Source of the DNA: an uncultured beta proteobacterium
Lineage (GTDB): Bacteria; Pseudomonadota; Gammaproteobacteria; Burkholderiales; SG8-41
NCBI GenBank assembly: GCA_902825845.1
Contig: CADECM010000009.1
Coordinates: forward strand, 26,301-90,300
Length of the DNA stretch: 64,000 nt
Direction of reading: 5' to 3'
Shown here: in pieces, positions 9,803 through 16,789 of the stretch
Layout of the letters: the number at the start of each line of letters is the position of its first letter
Position numbering within the stretch: position 1 is the first letter of the stretch
Translations under genes and position numbers: made by a program
The notes under the pieces: model-generated
The model's database searches: none
What the model saw: only the letters and a program-made list of their open reading frames with translations
What the model was told of the DNA's origin: nothing

Positions 9803-10854
9803 TTTGCGGCTTTGCCTGAGGTGGGCGTGGGTTTGGGCTGTATGTATGCGGTGTACACATATTCCGCGACGTCGGCGATTTCCTGCGCCGTAAGCACCTT
9901 GTCCCACGCCGGCATTTCGGTGCCGGGTTTGCCCTTGGCCGTGGCCGCGAATAGCGCTGGACGATTGAATGTTTGTCTCGCGGCGGCGTCGGTAAAGTTG
10001 CGCGGTCGGGGGCGTATGAAATAGGCGCGCGGACCCTGGCCGTCACCCCCGGCGCCGTGGCAGGTGGCGCAGTTCGCCAAATAGAACGTCTCGCCACGTG
10101 CCCGGTTGCCGCTGAGTCCCGCGGGATGCGGTAGCGACATGTCCACCTTGATTGATGTGGCGCCATCCGGCGCTGCGTCTTTTTCTCTTCCGCCATGGGC
10201 CGATGTGCCGGAAATGCTTGCGGGGTCGACCTGCATGAACGCTGTGCGGATGTAATCCACCACGGTTTCAATTTCGTCGGCTTTGAGTTGAGTGGCGAAA
10301 CCCGCCATGGCAGTGCCCGCTTTGCCGTGGGTTGCGACCGCGATCATGCCGGCGCGTGTCAACGCCTTGCTGGCAGCGGCGGTCGAAAAATTACGTGGCG
10401 GGCGCGCCATGTTCCCGGCGGCCCATAGCGCACCTTGACCACGGTCCCCATGACATACCGCGCAGTTTTTCTGATACAAGGCACGGCCGTGGCTCGCTTC
10501 GGCCTGCATAAAGGCGCTGCGGATGTAATCGACCACACCCGCGATGTCCTGGTCGCTGAGCTGGGTTTTCCAGCCGACCATGGCGGTGCCCGGTTTGCCG
10601 TCGCGCGTCACCGTAATCATGTAAGCACGGGGCAGTTGCAGGTTGGCCGCGGTGAAGTCGCGTGGCGGCGGCACCAGGCTATTGCGCGCGCGACTTTGTC
10701 CATTGCCCCGGTCGCCGTGACAGACCGAACAGTAGTTGTGATAGAGCGTTTTCGGGTGTAACTTGCCGCCCGCGCCTTTGGGTTCGGCCCCAAACGCACC
10801 GCTCGATGTGATGGCGGTCAACAGTATTAGTAGCTTAATCGAATGAATTCGCAT
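9799..10854 (-). CDS. triheme periplasmic cytochrome c (three class I domains)
   Basis: This 351-residue protein has a cleavable signal peptide (LLILLTAITSSGAFGA) and three tandem cytochrome c class I domains. The haem motifs are CSVCH, CAVCH and CATCH. Each is followed by a G-D/A-G-x-G segment, a PPRDF/PPRNF/RPRNF motif and a KPGTAM, KAGTAM or KPGTEM methionine-ligand region ending in a helix such as VVDYIRSAFM. The repeats look like internal triplication. AAGGA precedes the ATG at 10854 at a good distance. It is first in a leftward pair with the tetraheme lipoprotein and diverges from the rightward NHL and cytochrome operon. Confidence 0.92.
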   Translation of the reverse strand: MRIHSIKLLILLTAITSSGAFGAEPKGAGGKLHPKTLYHNYCSVCHGDRGNGQSRARNSLVPPPRDFTAANLQLPRAYMITVTRDGKPGTAMVGWKTQLSDQDIAGVVDYIRSAFMQAEASHGRALYQKNCAVCHGDRGQGALWAAGNMARPPRNFSTAAASKALTRAGMIAVATHGKAGTAMAGFATQLKADEIETVVDYIRTAFMQVDPASISGTSAHGGREKDAAPDGATSIKVDMSLPHPAGLSGNRARGETFYLANCATCHGAGGDGQGPRAYFIRPRPRNFTDAAARQTFNRPALFAATAKGKPGTEMPAWDKVLTAQEIADVAEYVYTAYIQPKPTPTSGKAAK

Positions 10855-10881
10855 GGGTACTATCCTTATTGGTCAGGCCGC

Positions 10882-10897
10882 AGCAAGAATCGCACCT
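10882..10897 (-). promoter_or_regulatory. possible sigma54 promoter for the leftward cytochrome pair
   Basis: On the minus strand this reads AGGTGCGATTCTTGCT. The GG and GC pairs are separated by exactly 10 bases and the -12 part (TTGCT) is perfect, but the -24 part differs from TGGCACG at three positions. The predicted transcript start is about 16 bases upstream of the ATG at 10854, with AAGGA in the leader. Confidence 0.3.
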
Positions 10898-10941
10898 GCT
10901 CATGACGGGATTCGATGCGGCGGCCCGGCAGAACTGGTGTC

Positions 10942-10957
10942 TGGCATGCCATTTGCT
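10942..10957 (+). promoter_or_regulatory. sigma54-type -24/-12 promoter upstream of the NHL gene
   Basis: The sequence TGGCATGCCATTTGCT fits the sigma54 consensus (TGGCAYG, four bases, TTGCW) at every position, with GG at 10943-10944 and GC at 10955-10956. Transcription would begin near 10968, leaving about 32 bases of leader, with a CAGGAGC ribosome binding site before the ATG at 11000. An NtrC-type activator is encoded at 34930 in the same locus. Confidence 0.6.
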
Positions 10958-10999
10958 CTATCCCGCATACCCGACCCGGCGTCGGGCAGGAGCATCAGT

Positions 11000-12115
11000 A
11001 TGCGCAGACGACTGTTTCTTGGGCTGACGCCAGTGCTGCTGGCGCAGGTGATTGCCGCTTGCGCCCCTGTGCCCAAAGTGCCGCGACGCGATGGCGGACC
11101 ACTGGTATTTCCAAAACCGCCAGACGTCCCGCGCTTTGTATACGAGCGCACGATCTACAGCAGTGCCGATGTCGTGCCGGATGAACAAGCGCTGCAGTTT
11201 CGCCGCATGTTGACCGGCGAGGCGCGCACGGGCGAAGGACTCGCCAAGCCTTATGCCGTTGCCGTGCACCAGGGACGCATCTACCTGTCGGATTCGGTTG
11301 AGCGATTCATCAAGGTATTTGACGTGGCGCAGGGACGGCACCTGAAGATTGGCACCGAGGATCCAGGGCAGTTGATGAAGCCTCTAGGTATAGACGTCGA
11401 TCGCGCCGGAAACCTGTATGTGGCCGATGCCGGGGCCAAGGCTGTATTGGTCTACAACCGCGATGGAAAATTCCTGCGCCGCATTGGCGGCGGTCGCAAG
11501 GAGAAGTGGTTTGATCGCCTGACCAGCGTCACCGTGGATCCAAAGGGCGACAGGATTTACGTGGTGGACATCGGCGGTGTCGCATCCGACGCGCATCGCG
11601 TGCGTGTGTTCGATGCGCAAGACGGCAAACACCTGTTCGATTTTGGAAAGCGCGGTTCGGGACCGGGCGAATTCAATCTGCCGCGTGACGTGGCGGTGGG
11701 GCGTGACGATCTGCTCTATGTTGTGGACGGGGGCAATTTCCGCATCCAGGTATTCGACCGCAATGGCAAGTACCTGCAGGCGTTCGGCCGCATCGGACGC
11801 CAGCTCGGGCAATTTGCGCGGCCAAAGGAAGCCGCCACCGACAAAGAAGGCAATCTTTACGTAGTCGATACTGCTTTTGGCAACATCCAGATTTTCAGTC
11901 CCGACGGGGCGTTACTGATGTTCATCGGCGACCGTTCTGAACAGGACGGCCCCGCCAAATACATGCTGCCCTCTGGCGTTTATGTTGACGAAGACGGGCG
12001 CGTCTACATGGTCGATCAGTGGTTCCGTAAGGTCGATATTTATCGCCCCGCTGCACTCAAACCCCACGAAGGCTACCTGGTACATGCATCGCGCAAGGCA
12101 AGCGCCGTCAGGTAA
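11000..12115 (+). CDS. NHL-repeat beta-propeller lipoprotein
   Basis: The start at ATG 11000 follows CAGGAGC; an upstream frame beginning at 10853 has no support. The 371-residue product has a lipoprotein signal (LLAQVIAAC, C21). The mature part is a beta-propeller of about six NHL repeats, each with variants of GIDVDRAGNLYVADAG...VLVYNRDGKFLR and ending in IGRQLGQFARP. NHL propellers bind proteins or other ligands; here the partner is probably a cytochrome or outer-membrane component, by context only. Two more NHL lipoproteins lie in the locus (21105 and 22117). It is expressed toward the tetraheme gene, with 254 bases between. Confidence 0.88.
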   Translation: MRRRLFLGLTPVLLAQVIAACAPVPKVPRRDGGPLVFPKPPDVPRFVYERTIYSSADVVPDEQALQFRRMLTGEARTGEGLAKPYAVAVHQGRIYLSDSVERFIKVFDVAQGRHLKIGTEDPGQLMKPLGIDVDRAGNLYVADAGAKAVLVYNRDGKFLRRIGGGRKEKWFDRLTSVTVDPKGDRIYVVDIGGVASDAHRVRVFDAQDGKHLFDFGKRGSGPGEFNLPRDVAVGRDDLLYVVDGGNFRIQVFDRNGKYLQAFGRIGRQLGQFARPKEAATDKEGNLYVVDTAFGNIQIFSPDGALLMFIGDRSEQDGPAKYMLPSGVYVDEDGRVYMVDQWFRKVDIYRPAALKPHEGYLVHASRKASAVR

Positions 12116-12157
12116 TTGTTACGACGGCTTGAACATGGCGCGCAGATAGAACGTGCG

Positions 12158-12175
12158 TTTCCCGGAAACGGGAAA
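12158..12175. promoter_or_regulatory. perfect 7-bp inverted repeat upstream of the tetraheme gene
   Basis: TTTCCCGGAAACGGGAAA is a perfect inverted repeat with a GAAA loop. It lies 42 bases after the NHL stop and about 155 bases upstream of a sigma54-type promoter. It could be an enhancer for an NtrC-type activator. It could also be an RNA hairpin at the end of the NHL transcript, though no T-run follows. Confidence 0.35.
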
Positions 12176-12312
12176 TCACGGTTCCTTGTTCTGAGAATCC
12201 GCGCCGACAGGAAAATCCGGGCGACCGTGCCGGGATCTCCTATTTCACGCTAATTGGAAGACTTTTGGCTGCAAGCGCAGGTGAAGATGACCCCGGCCGC
12301 CCATGCTTCGCC

Positions 12313-12329
12313 TTGGCACGAATGATGCT
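12313..12329 (+). promoter_or_regulatory. sigma54-type -24/-12 promoter upstream of the tetraheme gene
   Basis: TTGGCACGAATGATGCT has a perfect -24 element (TTGGCACG) and exactly 10 bases between GG (12315-12316) and GC (12327-12328). The -12 element has one mismatch (ATGCT instead of TTGCT). The predicted start near 12340 leaves a 30-base leader holding CAGGGAG before the ATG at 12370. Confidence 0.6.
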
Positions 12330-12369
12330 GTTGACGGATTAAGCAGTATCAACCAGGGAGTGAGTGACC

Positions 12370-13245
12370 ATGCGCATAACCCGGACAGGAAGTGCTTTCA
12401 GACGTTGCGTCCAGGTAATGGCCTTGCCGGCGATTTTGTTGGTGTCGCTGGCGGCTGGCCAGGCTGCGGCGGCGGGTATCGCGGATACCCGCCACAACCT
12501 CAGCACCAGTAATCCGCGCGCCGGCGAGAACCGTGTTACGGCGGGCACCGAGGACATTTGCGTTTTTTGCCATACACCGCACGGTGCGGACATCACCGCG
12601 CCCGCGCCGTTGTGGAACAAGAATCTCGGCAGTCTTACCGGCTATCAGACTTATGCCAGTCTGAATTCGAGCACCATCGATGGCACGATACTGACGGTGG
12701 GCTCGGTGTCTCTGGCGTGCCTGTCCTGCCACGACGGCACGCAGGCGATGGACAACATAATCAACGCACCGGGATCGGGTCAGTTCGATACCACCGGCGG
12801 CGGCGCCACGGGACGGGCCTATACCTGGGACACGACCACGGGCCGGGTTGACGCCGACGGTAAATTGATCGGGGCCAATAATGCGGCATTGCTTGGAACC
12901 GATCTGCGCAACGATCACCCGATAGGCATTCAGTACTGTGGCGGCGGTCCAAACGCCACCACGCCCGCGGGCGCTTGTCGCGACATTGATTTCGTTGCGC
13001 CCCAAAACGCCACCATCAACACCAACCTCGTGTGGTGGGTCGACACGCCCGGCGGCACCGCGGGCACCCGCCAGCGTACCGACGTCGTGTTGTATACACG
13101 CGATTTTGGCGGCACCAACGGCCCGTCTGTGGAATGCGGCAGCTGTCATGACCCGCATGTGCCGGCTGCGACGCCGACGCAAGTTGCATTCCTGAGAGTG
13201 TCCAATACGGGCAGTGCACTGTGTCTGTCGTGTCATGTGAAATAG
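12370..13245 (+). CDS. tetraheme cytochrome resembling OmcE-type filament cytochromes
   Basis: The start is ATG 12370 after AGGGAG; a GTG six bases earlier is too close to that site. The 291-residue product has a signal peptide (LVSLAAGQAAAA) and no lipobox, so the mature protein is probably released across the inner membrane. Four haem motifs are present: CVFCH, CLSCH, CGSCH and CLSCH. The start of the mature part (DTRHNLS, CVFCHTPH, APLWNKN, CLSCHDGTQAMD, LRNDHPIGIQY) has the signature of the OmcE-like tetraheme proteins that polymerise into extracellular filaments in Geobacter and some archaea. Filament formation is inferred. A strong terminator follows, so it may be transcribed alone, as expected for a highly expressed structural protein. 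Confidence 0.85.
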   Translation: MRITRTGSAFRRCVQVMALPAILLVSLAAGQAAAAGIADTRHNLSTSNPRAGENRVTAGTEDICVFCHTPHGADITAPAPLWNKNLGSLTGYQTYASLNSSTIDGTILTVGSVSLACLSCHDGTQAMDNIINAPGSGQFDTTGGGATGRAYTWDTTTGRVDADGKLIGANNAALLGTDLRNDHPIGIQYCGGGPNATTPAGACRDIDFVAPQNATINTNLVWWVDTPGGTAGTRQRTDVVLYTRDFGGTNGPSVECGSCHDPHVPAATPTQVAFLRVSNTGSALCLSCHVK

Positions 13246-13270
13246 GGGCGGGGGTCACATCTCGTTGATC

Positions 13271-13304
13271 AACGGGCCGGGCCTTAAAGCCCGGCCCGTT
13301 TTGG
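13271..13304 (+). terminator. strong intrinsic terminator after the tetraheme gene
   Basis: A perfect 12-bp stem (AACGGGCCGGGC at 13271-13282 and GCCCGGCCCGTT at 13289-13300) has a six-base loop CTTAAA and is followed by TTGG, making four consecutive T. It lies 25 bases after the stop at 13245. Confidence 0.85.
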
Positions 13305-13331
13305 TTTCCACATCGGAAAGTGCGTACGCTG

Positions 13332-14360
13332 ATGACAACTGTTCCAACGCTACTCCTTCGCGTGGCGCTATGTGCCGCCATGGCAGGCCCGATCCGGGCC
13401 GCGGCGCCTGCTGCGCCGACGGCGGCGCATCCGGCACCGGCGGTATTTGCCAGCGTCAATGATGTGGTCATCACCACGCAGGAATATGATGCGGCGGTTG
13501 CACGGGCGATACGTCAAAAGTTCTATCACCGCGATCCGGGCGGCGAAAAACGGGCTGAGTTACAGCGTGAAGTCGCCGACAGCCTTATCGATCACCGGCT
13601 GTTGAGCGCGGAGAGTAAGCGCCGTGGCGTTGTTCCGGATCAGAAAAGCGTTCAAAGCCAGCTCGCGGCCTACGAAGATCGCTACAAGAACAGCGCCCAG
13701 TGGAAAGCCAGGCGCGCGCAGATGCTGCCGCCGCTAAAGGCGGAACTGGAGCAGCGCAGTGTCCTGGAGCGCCTGGAAAAGCAGGTGCGCGTCACATCCG
13801 AGCCGGACGAGAAGCAGCTGCGAGCCTACTACGAAAGCCATCGCGATCTTTTTACCGAGCCGGAGCAGGTGCGGTTGTCGATGATCCTGCTGAAAGTGGA
13901 TCCGTCCTCGCCAAAAATTACCTGGGACAAGGCGCGCGAGGAAGCGCAGGTTCTGCTCAAGCGTTTGAAGGGCGGCATGGCTTTCGCGCAATTGGCGCAA
14001 CTGCAATCCGCCGATGCCAGCGCGCAAAAGGGCGGTGATCTGGGGTATGTGCACCGGGGAATGCTGCCCACCGTTGCACAAGAGGCGATTGACAAGCTGG
14101 CCCCGGGCGCGCTTTCCGATGCGGTAACCCTGTTGGAAGGTGTTGCGGTGTTTCGTCTGGAAGATCGCAAGGCTGCGCAGCTTCGCCAATTCGATGACGT
14201 TCGGCAGCGCGTTGCCGATTTGTGGCGTCGCGAGCAAAGCGACCGGCACTGGAAGGAATTCATTGCGGGCTTGCGCAAGTCAGCCGTGATCAAGATCGAC
14301 TACACGCGTTATCCCGCGCTGGTGGCGGCAACGCCCGCTCAGGTGAAAGCCGCGCGCTAA
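13332..14360 (+). CDS. periplasmic PpiC/parvulin-type peptidyl-prolyl isomerase
   Basis: The product is 342 residues from ATG 13332. A GTG at 13320 sits too close to the GGAAAG site. It has a signal peptide (LLLRVALCAAMAGPIRAAA), an N-terminal SurA-like chaperone region (VFASVNDVVITTQEYD) and a parvulin domain (EPEQVRLSMILLKVDPSSP, FAQLAQLQSADASAQKGGDLGYVHRGML). A charged C-terminal segment follows. Prolyl isomerases of this kind help fold exported proteins. The position between a filament-type cytochrome and an outer-membrane beta-barrel suggests that one of these is its client. Confidence 0.9.
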   Translation: MTTVPTLLLRVALCAAMAGPIRAAAPAAPTAAHPAPAVFASVNDVVITTQEYDAAVARAIRQKFYHRDPGGEKRAELQREVADSLIDHRLLSAESKRRGVVPDQKSVQSQLAAYEDRYKNSAQWKARRAQMLPPLKAELEQRSVLERLEKQVRVTSEPDEKQLRAYYESHRDLFTEPEQVRLSMILLKVDPSSPKITWDKAREEAQVLLKRLKGGMAFAQLAQLQSADASAQKGGDLGYVHRGMLPTVAQEAIDKLAPGALSDAVTLLEGVAVFRLEDRKAAQLRQFDDVRQRVADLWRREQSDRHWKEFIAGLRKSAVIKIDYTRYPALVAATPAQVKAAR

Positions 14361-14403
14361 CCCGGAAGTTCATTGATTGCCGAGGCCGGCTGCGAGGAGT
14401 CGA

Positions 14404-16278
14404 GTGCGTGTGCGCAAAGGGCGCGTCGGATGGTTGGGGATGCTGGGCGCAAGTGTATTGCTGCGTGCCGGAGCCGCCCGCCCGGCCGAACCGGTAACAT
14501 CGCCGGTTGCCGGCGCACAGGCTGCTGCAGCGGATGACAGCATTTTCGCACTGGGCCTGGTGGACTGGCGGCTGGCGCCGATACGGTGGGCCGGCAATGT
14601 CGGCGCGGGCTTGCGGTTCAGCGGCGGGACCAATCAGCCACGGCGCATTCAGGACCTTGAAACGGTCAATCTGCAAGGACGCAGCTACATCTGGCAACCC
14701 TGGTTTGCACAGGTTTCGGCAGGCCTGGGGATGGTCGCATCGGTAAACCGCTACAACCGCAGCCTGGTAGACAGCAGCGCCGGCGCCGACAAGACGCGCA
14801 GTTCATCGACCACCGCAACCGGCAATATCGGACTGTCGCTGTTTCCGGTGAGCCGGTTTCCGCTTCAGGTGAGCTACGATGTCACCGACAGCCGCGCCAG
14901 CGGTGAGCTGATCGGCAGTGATTTTGCCAGCCGCCGTCTGAGCGTGCGTCAAAATTATCGCCCGCCATCCGGCAACACCAGCTATGTGCTGAGCTACGAC
15001 CGCAGCAGGCTGGACTCCACCACGTTCGGCAGGGACACGCTGAATGCGCTCACGGCAGGCGTGAGCCATGCGTGGAACGCGCAGAATATCGATGTCACCG
15101 CCAGCCGCACCCGGAATGATCGCGGCAACACGGGCGAGAGCGCGGTGCTGGGCCGCATCAATGCGCGCCACAACTATCGTCCGCAGGGCACGCTGTCCAT
15201 CGATACGCAGGCCAGTTACAGCGACTCCGATCTGCATCTGTTGAACAGCGGCATTTCGCCGGGCACGCAGTCGCGATTCCTGCAACTGAACACGGTGGGC
15301 ACCTGGCGGCCGGAGGCCGGGCATCCGCTCAACGTGATCGGCAGCGCGCGCCTGTTTCGAAGCGAGTTTTCGAGCGGTGGTTCGAATACCAATTCCAATT
15401 CACTGTCGGCCAACCTTGCCGCCAACTATCGCTGGACACCGAACACGACCCTCTATGGCAGTGTGGGGCTTACGCAGATCCAAAATGACATCGAAAGCAG
15501 GATGCTTTCCAATCAGGCAGCGGGGATTACCTACACACCGAACGCGATTGATATTGGCGCCTACAAGTACACCTGGAATGCCGGCGCCAACCTTGCCAAT
15601 CAGAGCGGCGGCGTCGACGGCGCGCAAAGCAATCTGGGCGGCAATGTCGGGCATACGCTGTTGCGGTCGATTCCGCTTAATCGTGCCTATGCCGCGAGTG
15701 TCAGCGTAGGGCAATCCTATACGCTCAATGAAGACAGCCTCAGAGGTCTGTCGCAAACCGTGGTTCACAACGCCACGGCGTCACTGCGCGGTGCGCCGAC
15801 ACCCGACGCCAACGCCTATATCAGTCTCACCGCGGCCGATGCACGGACCTATGGCGTAAACGAAAATTCCTTTCAAATCATAAACTTGCAATCGAGTGCA
15901 CAAATGCAACTGAGCCGTTATGCGTTTGCCTCGGCAAACCTGACGTTGCAGGGCACGCGCCAGGCGTCGCCCGCGCGGCCGGCAAACGGGTTCACCTTCA
16001 GCACCAGTGGCAATCTGAACTACAGCCATACCCGCGCTTTGGGCGTACCGCAGTTGCGCTATTCGTTGATCTACGCCGCCAACCAGACGCAGTATGCGTC
16101 GCGGCTGCAGGGCGATATCGAGGCGCCGCGGGATCAGGTCAGCCATTCTCTTGAGCAGCGTTTCGACTACCGCCTGGGGCGCATCGAAATGCGGCTGAGC
16201 GGACGCATCGCGCGCACCGAGGGCCGCGATGATTGGCTGCTGTACTTCAGCATCAATCGCCGTTTTGGGGATTTTTGA
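14404..16278 (+). CDS. outer-membrane beta-barrel protein of the cytochrome locus
   Basis: The product is about 624 residues from GTG 14404 (GAGGAG four bases upstream); GTG 14410 is an equal alternative. After a signal region (GMLGASVLLRAGAARPAEP) the protein is made of alternating short strands rich in S, T, N and Y (for example LSYDRSRLDSTTFGR, ASLRGAPTPDANAYISL). It ends with aromatic phenylalanine in RRFGDF, a typical barrel assembly signal. It resembles in style the porins that pair with multiheme cytochromes, but lacks the N-terminal CXXC of MtrB and no family can be named. Context suggests it is the outer-membrane conduit for the surrounding cytochromes. Confidence 0.75.
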   Translation: MRVRKGRVGWLGMLGASVLLRAGAARPAEPVTSPVAGAQAAAADDSIFALGLVDWRLAPIRWAGNVGAGLRFSGGTNQPRRIQDLETVNLQGRSYIWQPWFAQVSAGLGMVASVNRYNRSLVDSSAGADKTRSSSTTATGNIGLSLFPVSRFPLQVSYDVTDSRASGELIGSDFASRRLSVRQNYRPPSGNTSYVLSYDRSRLDSTTFGRDTLNALTAGVSHAWNAQNIDVTASRTRNDRGNTGESAVLGRINARHNYRPQGTLSIDTQASYSDSDLHLLNSGISPGTQSRFLQLNTVGTWRPEAGHPLNVIGSARLFRSEFSSGGSNTNSNSLSANLAANYRWTPNTTLYGSVGLTQIQNDIESRMLSNQAAGITYTPNAIDIGAYKYTWNAGANLANQSGGVDGAQSNLGGNVGHTLLRSIPLNRAYAASVSVGQSYTLNEDSLRGLSQTVVHNATASLRGAPTPDANAYISLTAADARTYGVNENSFQIINLQSSAQMQLSRYAFASANLTLQGTRQASPARPANGFTFSTSGNLNYSHTRALGVPQLRYSLIYAANQTQYASRLQGDIEAPRDQVSHSLEQRFDYRLGRIEMRLSGRIARTEGRDDWLLYFSINRRFGDF

Positions 16279-16314
16279 AGATGGGCTGGAACGATCCTTG
16301 CTAGAGGTATCGGC

Positions 16315-16782
16315 ATGACACCGAACATCATGCGAAAAATCCCCCTTGTTATTGGCGCCGCGGCGCTGCTCGCGACGCTGGGCCTGTTCGGCGCGGCGCC
16401 GGACGTGCAGGCGGAATACGGCGACGTGGTTCTCAATAACTATTCTGACAAGGCCGGGATGCGTCCGGTGGTGTTTCCGCACTGGTTTCATCGCGTGCGC
16501 TATCGCTGCAAAGCGTGCCATGCCGACCTCGGCATCGCGTTCAAGGCCGGCGGTAACGACATCAACATGGTGAAGGTTATCGACGGACAGTATTGTGGCG
16601 CCTGTCACAACGGCAAAGTGGCGTGGAGCGTGGAGAATTGCGACTTGTGCCATTCGGGAAAACCCGGCACGCCGACGCAGACGCACGGGAGCACGATCAA
16701 TCTGTTGGCGGCGCCGGGAACGTCAGCGCCCGCGCCCGCCGGCGCCGCTGTCGCGCCACCCGCCGCGGCCAAGAAGAAATAG
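16315..16782 (+). CDS. c(7)-type triheme cytochrome, copy A
   Basis: This 155-residue protein has a signal peptide (LLATLGLFGAAPDVQA) and a c(7)-type triheme domain. The motifs are CKACH, CGACH and CDLCH, with extra histidine ligands in VVFPHWFHRVRYRC. It starts EYGDVVLN after cleavage, like the paralogue at 20725, with which it shares the whole domain (VVFPHWFHRVR, WCHNxxIAW-like segment, CDLCHSGKPG). A 40-residue alanine and proline tail ending in KKK is unique to this copy. It probably carries electrons in the periplasm. The hexaheme gene follows after 7 bases. Confidence 0.92.
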   Translation: MTPNIMRKIPLVIGAAALLATLGLFGAAPDVQAEYGDVVLNNYSDKAGMRPVVFPHWFHRVRYRCKACHADLGIAFKAGGNDINMVKVIDGQYCGACHNGKVAWSVENCDLCHSGKPGTPTQTHGSTINLLAAPGTSAPAPAGAAVAPPAAAKKK

Positions 16783-16789
16783 GTTTGCC

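Noticed and set aside
12116..12369. Possible GEMM (cyclic di-nucleotide) riboswitch before the tetraheme gene
   Set aside because: Such riboswitches precede cytochrome genes in Geobacter, but the conserved core (GGGACGCAAAGCC-like) is not present here.
13262..13275. FNR-like site at TTGATCAA
   Set aside because: There is no spacer between the half-sites, and it lies just in front of a terminator hairpin.
16287..16302. TGGAACGATCCTTGCT, a sigma54-like element before the c7 gene at 16315
   Set aside because: Spacing is right, but transcription would start two bases before the ATG and leave out the ribosome binding site.
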